NCBI GenBank assembly: GCA_020912385.1
Contig: CP087214.1
Span: 1-64,000, forward strand
Origin: Neofusicoccum parvum
Lineage: Eukaryota > Ascomycota > Dothideomycetes > Botryosphaeriales > Botryosphaeriaceae
Direction: 5' to 3'
Length of the DNA: 64,000 nucleotides
Below, in pieces: positions 39,746-51,442 of the stretch (position 1 is the stretch's first letter; every line of letters begins with the position of its first letter). Under the pieces are notes generated by a model. That model did no database searches. It was not told the DNA's origin and worked only from the letters and a program-made list of their open reading frames with translations. The translations under genes and the position numbers were made by a program.

Positions 39746-41835
39746 TCACCTCGCCCCTATCACCTATCCTCTATATCCTGTACAATGCAGACCTCGTAGA
39801 GGCCCAAATCAGCCAGAAGGGCGGGTCTCTAGGCTTCGTTGACGACTTCACAGCGTGGGTTACTGGCCCAACCGTCAGCTATAACGTCCAGAGACTACAA
39901 CAAGAAGTAATTCCAAAGGCTGAAAACTGGGCCGTAGAGAGCGGAGCAACGTTCGAAGCAGAAAAGACGAAGTTGATCCACTTTACACGGCTTAGCAGAC
40001 GAAGGGATTCGCCAGAGGCGCCGTTAGTATTCCAGGGTACACAGATACCGGATAGTGAACAAGTAAAAGTGCTTGGGGTCCTACTCGACAACCAGCTTAC
40101 CATGGTACCTCATATCACTAAGGTTACGAGCAAGGCGATCACGCAATGCCTGGCGATCAAGAGACTTAAAGGTGTTAGCCCAAGAGGAATGAGACAACTA
40201 TACCAGGCGACGGTTACCCCAATAACCGACTACGCGGCGTCAACGTGGTACGGTCCAGGGCGACTAGGAGTAGGAAAGCTAGTACGGCATCTAGAAAGAG
40301 TCCAGCGATTAGGAGCACAGGCGATCACAGGCGCCTTCCGTACAGTCGCCCTCCCTACTGCCGAAGGAGAGGCGTGCCTAATACCAGTAGATCTTCGGTT
40401 ACGCGCAAAAGTATCGAAGTATCTAGTAAGGCTATACACGCTACCAGCGGATAACCCAGTAGTAGACTGCGTCAAGCGTTTTCCTAAGCAGGGAGAGGTA
40501 TATCCCTCCCCACTAAGAAAGACTTGGGACTATTACGGAAGCATCATTGCTCCAGAAAGGACAGCCCCTATAGAGACTATTGTACCATGGACGCTCCCAC
40601 CGTGGGAGCGCGATATCCAGCCAAATATCGTTATTACCAACCGGGACAGTGCGACAGCTAAGGTGCAGACCCTACCGACCGCGGATACTATCTTTACCGA
40701 TGGGTCAAGCAGGCACGGGCTCTGTGGCGCGGCAGCAGTACGCTGGACTAGAATTAAAGGCTTCACGGTAATCAGGCAAGAGACAGTAGAACGGAGCCAA
40801 AATTCAACAGTGGTAATGGCGGAATTACAAGCTATGGTGTTTGCACTGGAATGGCTAGCCCAGCGCCCGCGGCAGATAAATGCACCAATACCGGGCCGCA
40901 TCGTGCACACTTTCTGGATAGTTACGGACAGTATAAAGGCACTCCAGCGGGTAGGGACGTCACAAGCAAGCCTGTCAGGCCAGTATCTGGTTAAGAGAAT
41001 ACGGGAGCTTATAGTTAGGATCGAGGTTAAGGGCGCAGCAGTCATGTTTATGTGGGTTCCAGCCCATAGTGGAGTCGCCGGGAACGAGGCGGCACACCAA
41101 GCCGCGCAAGAGACAACAGTACCTGGGCTACGACCAACGATCGATAGGCGAAACAGGCGGCGAGCAAGGGAAACAGTTGAGGCGCTGGTAAGGCAGCGGC
41201 TACGCCAGGAACGAGAGGACGCAGCAGTAAAGCCAAGCCCGTGGGGGAAATACACGCGCAAGCTGGATGGAGCCTTCCCAGGACAACACACACTACGGCT
41301 ATATAATAGCCTCGACGCGGAAAGTGCAGCAATCCTCATCCAGTGTCGGACTAATCATAGCTTCCTTCGGGAATTTCTCTACCAGCTACGGAGAGAGGAA
41401 TCAGGACAGTGCGAGTGTGGACATGGGCTGGAGACAGTACAGCATGTCCTTTTGGTCTGCCCGCAGTGGCAGCAGGCCCGTAAAGATTTAGCAAGTAGCG
41501 TGGGGGAAAGGTGGGGTGACGTTTCATACATGCTTGGAGGGTGGAGTAGGAGGCAGGACTGGCGGACTGGGCAACCGGTCGATGGGCCAAAGGAACGATG
41601 GAGGCCGGACATACGGGTAGTGAAGGCGGTGATTCAATTCCTAAAATCAACTGCACGGCTGTCTGGCCTAGATAGGACTAGCGGGGCGACGCAGCCGCCG
41701 CACGATCACTAAACGGAGTTGGGCTGAGAAGTGAGGCAAGGCAATGACGAATGAAAGGCGCGGTAATGTATATAGGATGGCTCTTATGTCTCCACAGAAG
41801 ACATCGTAGCCTGATTAGACCAATCCAATCCAATC
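39746..41835 (+). mobile_element. LINE-B1: 5'-truncated LINE, first of two tandem copies
   Basis: Begins inside the reverse transcriptase (PLSPILYILYNADLV, FVDD at about 39835) and continues open through RNase H (FTDGSS, AELQAM, HSGVAGNEAAHQAAQ) and a CECGHGLETVQHVLLVC motif to a stop at 41712. The 3' UTR has a stem (ATGTCT...AGACAT), TCGTAGCCTG at 41804-41813, and a (CCAAT)3 tail. It is flanked by CATATATCTTAG on both sides. There is no start of its own: protein expression would need read-in from outside. Confidence 0.88.
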
Positions 41836-41847
41836 CATATATCTTAG

Positions 41848-43942
41848 TCACCTCGCCCCTATCACCTATCCTCTATATCCTGTACAATGCAGACCTCGTA
41901 GAGGCCCAAATCAGCCAGAAGGGCGGGTCTCTAGGCTTCGTTGACGACTTCACAGCGTGGGTTACTGGCCCAACCGTCAGCTATAACGTCCAGAGACTAC
42001 AACAAGAAGTAATTCCAAAGGCTGAAAACTGGGCCGTAGAGAGCGGAGCAACGTTCGAAGCAGAAAAGACGAAGTTGATCCACTTTACACGGCTTAGCAG
42101 ACGAAGGGATTCGCCAGAGGCGCCGTTAGTATTCCAGGGTACACAGATACCGGATAGTGAACAAGTAAAAGTGCTTGGGGTCCTACTCGACAACCAGCTT
42201 ACCATGGTACCTCATATCACTAAGGTTACGAGCAAGGCGATCACGCAATGCCTGGCGATCAAGAGACTTAAAGGTGTTAGCCCAAGAGGAATGAGACAAC
42301 TATACCAGGCGACGGTTACCCCAATAACCGACTACGCGGCGTCAACGTGGTACGGTCCAGGGCGACTAGGAGTAGGAAAGCTAGTACGGCATCTAGAAAG
42401 AGTCCAGCGATTAGGAGCACAGGCGATCACAGGCGCCTTCCGTACAGTCGCCCTCCCTACTGCCGAAGGAGAGGCGTGCCTAATACCAGTAGATCTTCGG
42501 TTACGCGCAAAAGTATCGAAGTATCTAGTAAGGCTATACACGCTACCAGCGGATAACCCAGTAGTAGACTGCGTCAAGCGTTTTCCTAAGCAGGGAGAGG
42601 TATATCCCTCCCCACTAAGAAAGACTTGGGACTATTACGGAAGCATCATTGCTCCAGAAAGGACAGCCCCTATAGAGACTATTGTACCATGGACGCTCCC
42701 ACCGTGGGAGCGCGATATCCAGCCAAATATCGTTATTACCAACCGGGACAGTGCGACAGCTAAGGTGCAGACCCTACCGACCGCGGATACTATCTTTACC
42801 GATGGGTCAAGCAGGCACGGGCTCTGTGGCGCGGCAGCAGTACGCTGGACTAGAATTAAAGGCTTCACGGTAATCAGGCAAGAGACAGTAGAACGGAGCC
42901 AAAATTCAACAGTGGTAATGGCGGAATTACAAGCTATGGTGTTTGCACTGGAATGGCTAGCCCAGCGCCCGCGGCAGATAAATGCACCAATACCGGGCCG
43001 CATCGTGCACACTTTCTGGATAGTTACGGACAGTATAAAGGCACTCCAGCGGGTAGGGACGTCACAAGCAAGCCTGTCAGGCCAGTATCTGGTTAAGAGA
43101 ATACGGGAGCTTATAGTTAGGATCGAGGTTAAGGGCGCAGCAGTCATGTTTATGTGGGTTCCAGCCCATAGTGGAGTCGCCGGGAACGAGGCGGCACACC
43201 AAGCCGCGCAAGAGACAACAGTACCTGGGCTACGACCAACGATCGATAGGCGAAACAGGCGGCGAGCAAGGGAAACAGTTGAGGCGCTGGTAAGGCAGCG
43301 GCTACGCCAGGAACGAGAGGACGCAGCAGTAAAGCCAAGCCCGTGGGGGAAATACACGCGCAAGCTGGATGGAGCCTTCCCAGGACAACACACACTACGG
43401 CTATATAATAGCCTCGACGCGGAAAGTGCAGCAATCCTCATCCAGTGTCGGACTAATCATAGCTTCCTTCGGGAATTTCTCTACCAGCTACGGAGAGAGG
43501 AATCAGGACAGTGCGAGTGTGGACATGGGCTGGAGACAGTACAGCATGTCCTTTTGGTCTGCCCGCAGTGGCAGCAGGCCCGTAAAGATTTAGCAAGTAG
43601 CGTGGGGGAAAGGTGGGGTGACGTTTCATACATGCTTGGAGGGTGGAGTAGGAGGCAGGACTGGCGGACTGGGCAACCGGTCGATGGGCCAAAGGAACGA
43701 TGGAGGCCGGACATACGGGTAGTGAAGGCGGTGATTCAATTCCTAAAATCAACTGCACGGCTGTCTGGCCTAGATAGGACTAGCGGGGCGACGCAGCCGC
43801 CGCACGATCACTAAACGGAGTTGGGCTGAGAAGTGAGGCAAGGCAATGACGAATGAAAGGCGCGGTAATGTATATAGGATGGCTCTTATGTCTCCACAGA
43901 AGACATCGTAGCCTGATTAGACCAATCCAATCCAATCCAATC
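41848..43942 (+). mobile_element. LINE-B2: tandem copy with the same 5' truncation
   Basis: Near-identical to LINE-B1 at a spacing of 2102 bases, starting at the same base (TCACCTCGCCCC). The tail has four CCAAT units instead of three. It is again followed by CATATATCTTAG (43943-43954). The long frame 41751-43814 that joins the B1 3' UTR to B2 is a fusion artefact, not a gene. Confidence 0.88.
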
Positions 43943-43954
43943 CATATATCTTAG

Positions 43955-46079
43955 GTTTTTACAGCTTAACCTTGTACCGCTAGTAGTATTCTAGGTCTAG
44001 TGTATTCTCCACTTAGCAGAAGCAATACCAAACTAATTATTATAGGCTATATTAGAGCACTTATCCTTTAGAGACTTTACTAGCCCGCTAATTGAAACTT
44101 TAAATAGTATCCTATAAGGATCTATATTATCTCTAATTCTCTACCTCTTCTTTGCCTTCATAGCCTGAGTCGGAGAGAGCGTGTGTTTGGAGATAATTAT
44201 TAATAGTATAAGGAAGTAGTAGGTAGGGTTCGCGTGAAGAAGTAGGTACGTCTAGCTATAGACTTGTAAAGCTGATATTAATACTTATTGGTTAACCTTT
44301 AGGCTAAGGCTCCTAGGCGGGACTTTACTTAGGGCTAGTTAGTTTTCCTTATTGTTAGTAGTATGTTGATTCTCCTCTATACTAGTAGTATTCAACTTGA
44401 TAAACGAGCCGTTATTGCGACGTTGAGGATACTAAGCTCTACGATTATCGGCGGCGCCGTAGTTAATATAGATACTAGTCTAGAGACGCTACTAGTATTG
44501 CTCCTAAGTAATATAACGAGGCTTCGAGGGAATAGGACGTGTACTGATTACTAAGGGATCCATAGGCTCGCCGCCTGAGGTGGGCGCTAGAGCTAGAACC
44601 AGAGCTACTAGAGTTGACGTTATAGGAGTTAGTTGTAGTGATGGCTACGACGATGATTCTAATAGATATATATAGCGAGTAGGGCGGCGTTCAGCCTATA
44701 AGCGCTCGTTGTTAATCTACTAAATGTGGCTTACTATTTAGTGGAAAGGTATAGCTCTAATTATTATTACTACTACGAAGAGGCCTTTCTTAAGCTCCTA
44801 TAAGAGTCTATACTAAAACTCTGCCCTATAGCCTTCTAGAGACATGTCGAGTTTGGTGTAAAGGCGCTAGTACTTCGCGGTATACTAGCTGAAAGGCTTA
44901 TTAATCTGCTTAAGCTTATAGAGTTCTCGAAGTACCGTCTTACGATAATTAGGATCGCTAAACGCCTGTTTAAGTGACTATAAAAGGTCCTTAAAGTCTC
45001 CTATAGTCGATAAAGGATCGTGAGGTGGGATATTACTAAGGCCGCGTTCCTTAACGTATCCTTATACTTGAGCACTTGCTTCGCCTTTAAGGCGCGATAT
45101 GACGTACTAGAGACGAGCTTAAGGTGTGAGGAAACGGTCCTTATTTACTAAAAGCTTAATGCGTACTGTAGTTTACTAATTAAGATATTCCTTCTTATCG
45201 CCCTTAAAGATTAATATGTTAGGAAGCTTCTCGCTAAGCTTTACCTTATATTATAATGTCTGATCCTGATGCTGGCTTATAGCGAAGCTATTTCCTAGCC
45301 TTGCTAATAGTAGTATATAGCTGAATCCTCTAGCGGGTGGCTGCTATCTCTTATAGGTATTTAATTATCCTCTTAGTGTTTCTTATATTACGCGCGCGGT
45401 GTTTAACTCGTTGGTAAGGCTGTTGATACTATTCTAAGCGGACTAGAGCCGAGCCTTAAGGGTTACTATATGTTTATACTATTCTCTTAACCAGGTGAGG
45501 AAGCGCTAGGCCTGGTCGCTACCTATAGTAACGTAATTAACGAGTGTCTAGGCGTTAGTAATATTAATAGGATTAAGGCTAAGCCAACTAAAGCTAAAGG
45601 TGTTATAGCTCTATTAGTGTATAGTTACTAGGCTCTCGCTCTCAAGTAGTAGGACGTGCGATGAAGGTCTTATAGGTGATAAATCGTATAGGTGATAGTG
45701 TAACTCTCTCTAGGCGTCGTCGCCTATAACGTCTAGGTGTATTCCTAATATAATAGAGGACGGTAGCGGTTGCTATAGGCTTTAGACACCTAGCGTAGCT
45801 CCGACTTACTATGAAACGGTAAGGCTCTACGCGAGACTCGATAACGGTAATAGTAATAGTAACGGTAACAGTAGCGCGAGCTATTCTAAGCCTACTTATA
45901 GCTATAAGTAAGATAGGCGGTGCGATCTAATATAATAAGACTCGATACTACTATAGAGAGATTGTATAAAGTGTAAGAGTCTACGTATAAACGAGAGCTA
46001 TAAAACTACAAAGTATATAACGTTACTATATACCTACGCATCTACTACCTACGTGTTATTACGTGCTTCACCTTAACAC
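43955..46079 (-). pseudogene. Heavily RIP-eroded Ty3/gypsy gag relic
   Basis: TA-rich, very few CpA dinucleotides, no long ORF. Reading the minus strand through the stops at about 45240-44780 gives recognisable retrotransposon capsid sequence, with pieces such as LSEKLPN, VISRLKGEASAQV, AFSDPNYRKTVLREL and YTKLDMSLEGYRAEF. Stops stand mostly where Gln or Trp would be expected. It belongs to a different gypsy family from the element at 9235-16372. Bases 45250-46079 and 43955-44750 are probably the rest of the same relic, but I cannot assign them. Confidence 0.6.
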
Positions 46080-48263
46080 CAGTCTTTACTCAGCTATTAT
46101 ATACGCCGAGAAACACAGCCTCCTCCTAGATATCCAATTTAGCGCTAGGCCTAGTAGGTCAACGGAACAAGCACTTCTCATCTTAGTCGATATAATCTAG
46201 AACGCCTAGAAAGAGTATAAGGTGGTTGTACTAATAGCTTTTAATCTAAAGGACGCTTTCAACGTAGTTAATAAGAATATTTTAGACTATATCCTAGGAG
46301 AATGGAGAATCCCAGCCGAGATAAGAAGATAGGTCCTAAGCTTTATAGATAATAGGACTACTTCAGTGTCTTTTAATAGCTACACTAAACCGGCTGTGAC
46401 TCTAAAGCATCTAGGACTTCTATAAGGCTTACCTCTCTCCTCTATCTTATTCGCTTTCTACAACGCCGACCTCGTAGACCAGCCAGTCAATTTTACTAGA
46501 GGAGCATCTACCTACATTAATAACTATTTTAGATAGAGGACAAGCCTATCAGCCCGTAAGAACCTCGCTGCACTATAAAGAGAAGATATACCAAGGATAC
46601 AACGATAGGTAGAGTAGATAGGGTCGTGTTTTAAGGCTGATAAAACAGAGCTCATCTACTTTACGAGAAATACGAATTAGACATGCCCGGTAACATTAAT
46701 AATAGGCGGCTACGAAGTAAAGCCTAAGAGCGAGGTAAAGCTCTTAGGAGTAATCTTTAACCAACAACTCCAGTAGAAGGCCCACGTCTAAAGAGCAGTT
46801 AAGCAAGCCACTAAGACCTACCTAGCTATAGGTAGGCTAAGACACCTCAGACTAAAACAAATACGCTAACTCTACCAAGCCTATATAATCCCCTAGATAG
46901 ACTATACCTCGCTGGTCTAGCACTCTCCTACGAGGTGTAAATAGCAAGTAGTAGTACTCTTAAGGATCTAAAGAATTATAATAACCAAGGCTATTTCAGT
47001 ATTCCGAATAGTAGCAATAGAAACGCTAGACTATAAGAACTTCCTTCTTCCGATACAGCTACGTCTCTAGACTAGAGCAGTAAGAGTAGTAATAAATCTT
47101 TAAACACTTCTAGCCTTATATCCGTATAGGAAGCTAGTTAATAAGATAGCTATAATACTTAGTCCAGTAGTAAGATCCCTAAGCCCTCTAAACATAACTC
47201 TCAAGTAAGACTTAAATCAACCTAAGGAGGTAGAGACAATCGATACCTATCTACTACCACTATAGTTACCGCTCGTACTAGAAAGTATTTAACTAGAGCC
47301 TCCCTATACGAACGACATAGTAGCTCTCAATCAAGAGCTATAGAAGGACCCTACTATAAAAGTATTCACGGACGCGTTAAAGGTTTTCCAGCATTATAGC
47401 TGTAGAACTTATTACTATTAATACCAGTATAGAACTAGCAGCCGAACAACAACTTAAGAAGAACAGCTAAGGACCAAGCGCCTATACAATCTACAGTGAC
47501 TCTAGAGCAGCGCTCTAAGCGTTAGCCAGCCCCTATAAGCGAAAGATAGGACAAGGCCTAATTAGGTCTATCCTAATAATAGCTTAGTCCCTAAAAGAGA
47601 GCCTTTAAATTACCTTCTCCCTCTAATAGATACCTAGCCACACCGGAATTCGAGGAAATAAAGAAGCAGACAAGCTAGCTAAAGCTATAACTATACGCCT
47701 TAGAGAACACGACCACCAACCGCTAGTACATCTCTAAGTCCAGGCGGCCAAGGAAAGGGCACATAGACAATAGGCAACATAGTAGAAGAACTTAGAGAAA
47801 GACCTATACCTCCGTAATATTAATATAGCACAGCTAGGACTACACGTCCATCATCTCTATAATAAGCTCCTACGGAACCAAGCCGGCCTTCTTGCCTAAC
47901 TACGCACCAGCCACTACTGGCTCAATAAACACCATAGGCAGATGGGCCGGATAGACAACGATAAGTATGAATATAGAGAAGTCGAATCAGTCTCTCATAT
48001 TCTACTTGAATACCGGTTGCTACAACAAGGCCGATAAAAGATATACGAAGATAGTAGACTTAAGAAGAATAGTTTATCAGCCTTACTAGATGGAAAACCT
48101 CCAAATAAGACTAATCCTAGACAAGGAAAAGAAAAGAAGTAGAAGATATCTAGTAAATAACTATAGGCCGTACTAAGCTTTACAAAAGAAACACACCAGT
48201 TTATAAATAGAGATAAAGCTATAGAGTAGAGAACTCCCTATAAATAATCCCTTCTACCTACTA
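46080..48263 (+). pseudogene. LINE-A5: RIP-eroded LINE-A, left part
   Basis: Follows A1 ORF2 from about 29058 (YAEKH) through the reverse transcriptase, RNase H and Cys-His region to the 3' UTR, with dozens of stops and high TA content. Matching landmarks: GRPSRSTEQALLILVD-like stretch at about 46140-46190, YNADLVDQPV at 46459-46488, HSGIRGN-like at about 47640. Interrupted by a mariner at 48264; the remaining 3' end resumes at 49577. Confidence 0.8.
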
Positions 48264-49576
48264 TACGGTGTTAAAAGTATTCGGCCAAATCTATATAATC
48301 TTATTTTATAGCATTCCTCTCTTTTCTTTATCATCCCTTTTTGTCAATATATAAAACCAAATAGCTAGAAATATATAAATTACTAGTATATTTTTTAATA
48401 CCCTTTCGCATTATATATAGCTTAAAGCCTCTATAGTATTAAATCCGCTAATGTCTTCAAATCAGGCTTCTCACTTTGTTTCCAAGTAATAGGAAGCCAG
48501 TGTCTTAGTTCAGCCTTAATCTTTTCCTCTTCCATATTTATAAGCTTAATTTGGGGTGCTATCTCTTATAGCTTGGCCTTAAGAGGGAACCAGAGGTACT
48601 CGTCTAGATTGAGGTCCGGTGAGTAAGGTGGATGATCTAAAATCTTAACTCGCTTTTCTTAAAGATACCGTAGAGAGACTTTAGCCTTATAGATAGGTGT
48701 ATTGTCTTATAGGAACCAAATTCTGCGGTTAATGCAATTGGATACTATATATTCCAGGACCTTTAAGTATAACTGAGCAGTATATCTGTTTCTCTTAGAG
48801 GTCGGATCTCTTTCTATAGGAATAAGCTTTGATTTCCCTCTTTTCATACTGAACCCTCCCCATACCATGCACCTAACTCCCTTTCCAAGCCTATGTGTTT
48901 GTAGACACCTGTTCTTCCACTTAGAAGCTCCAGGCGTACGAAAAACCCACTTAGGAGAGTGCCCTGTGCCTTGCTCAACTGAGCATTCATTACAAAAGAA
49001 TACGCTATGCCAAAAGGACTTAGGTTTATCCTTATATTTGCGGGCATAGATAAAGCGAATTGTAGCTGTCTTTTAAGAAATAAATGGCCTTTTTTTTGCT
49101 CTCTATTTGATTACATTGTGCTTCTTAAGAATGCGGTAAATTGTTGACCGAGAGATAGAAAGTCGATAGAGGCATAGGAGTGCTTTATAGGTAATCTTTA
49201 GCGTGTTATTGATAATCTGGACGAGATGTCTTTCGAGTCTTAAATCTGCCTTCGGAGGTCTGCCGGACCGTAGGAGAGATTTACTCTGGTCTCTTTGTTT
49301 TTCCATATAAACCGTGCTCTTAATTGTGGAGATAGGCACCCCAGTTTTCTCGTGAATTGCCTTGAATGTTAAGCCAGCTTTCCGCATACCAATTAGCTCC
49401 CCCCTTTGAGCAGGGGAGAGCTCGTGGCCCTTTCGATTGCCGCTGATTTCTCTTAGAGGTGGTCGCTCCATGGTTGTTGTTGTAGTTGTGGTGAAAAAAG
49501 GGGTAGGAAGTTGCATAAGAATGCTGCGAAATGAGATCACGTGGATTTGGCCGAATACTTTTGACACCGTGTGGTA
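48264..49576 (-). mobile_element. Tc1/mariner element inserted in LINE-A5
   Basis: 1.31 kb. Terminal inverted repeats: left 48264-48291 and right 49544-49576 share ACGGTGT(C/T)AAAAGTATTCGGCCAAATC apart from a few changes, and both outer ends begin TA, the usual target. The transposase is on the minus strand. The size and the HTH plus DDE layout fit the Tc1/mariner superfamily. The element carries RIP-type stops, so it is inactive as it stands. Confidence 0.9.
48420..49471 (-). pseudogene. Tc1/mariner transposase, interrupted
   Basis: The ATG at 49471 (MERPPLREISG) opens a 122-codon frame to a TAG at 49103. It contains two helix-turn-helix regions (ELIGMRKAGLTFKAIHEKTGVP; LSISRSTIYRILKKHNV). 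Downstream, the DDE catalytic region can be followed in fragments: VWGG-type sequence near 48860, then (Q to stop)DNTPIYKAK near 48700, and HPPYSPDLNLDEYLWF near 48610-48640, each broken by TAA/TAG where CAA/CAG is expected. The DNA-binding half could still be made as a truncated protein. Confidence 0.82.
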
Positions 49577-49723
49577 CTATCCGCCCCCCCTATCCATCCT
49601 TCCATCCTCCCAATTTGTCACACACCAATGTACTACTAGAGAATCACTTTGAATAGTCTGTAGCCTGCATATCGCTCAGGGCGACGGGTCAGGGTAAATG
49701 AATTCAACTCAACTCAACTCAAT
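49577..49723 (+). mobile_element. LINE-A5: 3' end right of the mariner
   Basis: Contains the A-type 3' module: TCTGTAGCCTG (49660-49670), hairpin ATCGC...GCGAC with one mismatch relative to other copies, and CAACT tail to about 49723. Much less eroded than the left part. Confidence 0.75.
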
Positions 49724-50660
49724 CCCAGCAACATACACAATCTACAGCGACTCAAAGGCAGCCCTACAAGCACTAGCAGACCCACACAAGCGACGATCAG
49801 GTCAAGGCATAGCACGGCCAATTACAGAAACAGCCAAGCATATCAAGGATAGCCATCAAATCAGCTTCTCTCTCCAATGGGTGCCAAGCCACAGTGGGAT
49901 CAGAGGGAATGATGAAGCGGATAGGCTCGCTAAAGCTGCAACCACACGCCTTAGAGAACACAGCTTTAGACCACTAGCATCACTTCAGGCCCAGGCAGCC
50001 AAGGAAACAGCACACGCAACCTGGGCAGCACAATAGGAAATCTCAGACAAAGGCCAGCACCTCCGAGGCATCGACACAGCCCCACCAGGCCCTCATACCC
50101 GGCACCTATACGACAAGCTCCCACGGAGCCTGGCTGGTCTCCTTGCCCAGCTTCGGACAGGCCACTGCTGGCTTAACCAACACCGTAAGCGGATGGGCCG
50201 CATCAGCAATGAGCAGTGTGAATGTGGAGAAGTTGAATCAGTGTCACATGTCCTTCTTGACTGTTACCTGCTTCAGCAAGGCCGTCAGAAGATGCTTCAA
50301 GAAAGTGGCTTACAAAAGAACAGCCTATCAGCCTTACTAGGTGGAAAGCCACCAAGTAACACAGCAGCCACGCAGAGTAAAGAAAATAAGTGGAGGATAA
50401 CAACGTCACAGCTACAGGCTGTTCTCAGCTTCGCACAAGACACACAGCGGTTTATAAACAGAGATGAACCCATAGCGTAGAACACTCTTTACACCACACA
50501 CCTAACACCTTACTCTCCGCCTCCCTTTACCTTCTCCTTCTCTCAAATTGACACACAACATGTATACTAGCATTGAAATTCTTTGAATAGTCGTAGCCTG
50601 CATATCGCTCAGGGCGATGGGTCAGGGTAAATGAATTCAACTCAACTCAACTCAATTAAT
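49724..50660 (+). mobile_element. LINE-A6: 5'-truncated LINE-A fragment
   Basis: Begins within RNase H (A1 position about 30525; YTIYSDSKAALQAL) and is nearly identical to A1 to the end, apart from a TGG to TAG stop at 50035 and the shortened tail CAACTCAACTCAATTAATTAA. The low divergence from A1 indicates a young insertion. Confidence 0.85.
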
Positions 50661-51158
50661 TAAGGTAAACCCTACACGGCTTACCACCCTCTTTGGTGTT
50701 TGGATCCTTAGAGGCCGAGGCCCGCCGTTACACTTTACTCCCTCGTAAAAGCGTCCCTCCGTCCTCTCGTCCTTGCTCTTACCCGACCCCCCTCCCTTCG
50801 TGTTGCCGACTACAGACCACTGATGTTTTACGCGCCAGTGCTTCTTCATCCTTGTTATGTCCCTGCAGATGTACCGGCAGTTGTCGGGCTTCTTCTGGCA
50901 TAGCAGCCCATCGTCGAACAGCGGCAGCTCGGTGACAGGCTGCTGCACCCGGGCCGACACTTCCAGCTCGCTGGGAGCTATGATTAAGCCTTGCCAGCTT
51001 CTAACATCGTTACCAATCTGTTCCGCCTGCTTCTGGCCTAGCCGGTGGTGTTTACCTTGTAAATAGCCCTCTACCTGGTCGGGCCACACCGCGTGCCTGC
51101 ACTCGTTGCAGATTGCGAGCTGATACTCTGTCTGATGATAGAAATAAGCGGTAGCCAT
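50661..51158 (-). pseudogene. TLH copy T5: N-terminal scrap
   Basis: Codons 1 to about 140 of the TLH family: finger 1 (CNECRHAVWPDQVEGYLQGKHH) and finger 2 (CRYICRDITRMKKHWRVKHQW), without the poly-Ser run. Homology ends near 50735, followed by about 70 bases of unrelated sequence and then the LINE-A6 tail. The start is the ATG at 51158. It is intact as far as it goes, but without linker, recombinase-like block or helicase. Confidence 0.8.
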
Positions 51159-51286
51159 TGGTGCGCTTATTAATAGTAAATGATCAATGGTGTGCTTTCA
51201 AGCGTCTGCAGCTAATAGTAACCCGGGCTGGAGCTTCGCCTGTAGTAGCCCCGATTGCAGTCTTCTATTCTCCACGCCTTGTATGT
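51159..51286. other. 5' flank of T5, no gene
   Basis: Short remnant of TLH upstream sequence (TTGGTGCGCTTATTAATAG resembles the T3 flank), then unassigned DNA. The iterons and the TTAGG terminus are not present here. Confidence 0.4.
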
Positions 51287-51442
51287 TGTTGGAGGAAAGT
51301 GAATGTGCAGCGTGTAAAGGTCTGTTAAGGAATGAATTGACTTGATTAATTTGCTATTGAATGAATTTGAGTGGTATATATATACCTACAAATGAGTGTT
51401 CGTGTTACATTGAGGTCATTCTTGATGCGGTGATGATACACT
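51287..51442 (+). repeat. 156-bp LTR-like repeat, copy 1
   Basis: Starts TGTTGGAGGAAAGT and ends GATGATACACT; a direct copy of the same length lies at 54184-54339 with about ten differences. The TGTTGG start is common in copia-type LTRs. The sequence between the two copies does not resemble retrotransposon coding sequence. Confidence 0.65.

Noticed and set aside
41751..43814. 687-aa open frame on the + strand
   Set aside because: It begins in the 3' UTR of LINE-B1 and reads into the 5'-truncated LINE-B2; the first ~30 residues are not protein-coding sequence in any copy. It is an artefact of the tandem arrangement.
39734..43954. LINE-B pair as a pure assembly duplication
   Set aside because: The two tails differ by one CCAAT unit and the flanking 12-bp repeat is present three times, as real insertion or duplication would leave. 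Not excluded without reads, but not assumed.
44363..44554. 63-aa ORF in the TA-rich region
   Set aside because: Lies in a RIP-eroded gypsy relic on the strand opposite to the recognisable gag; chance frame.
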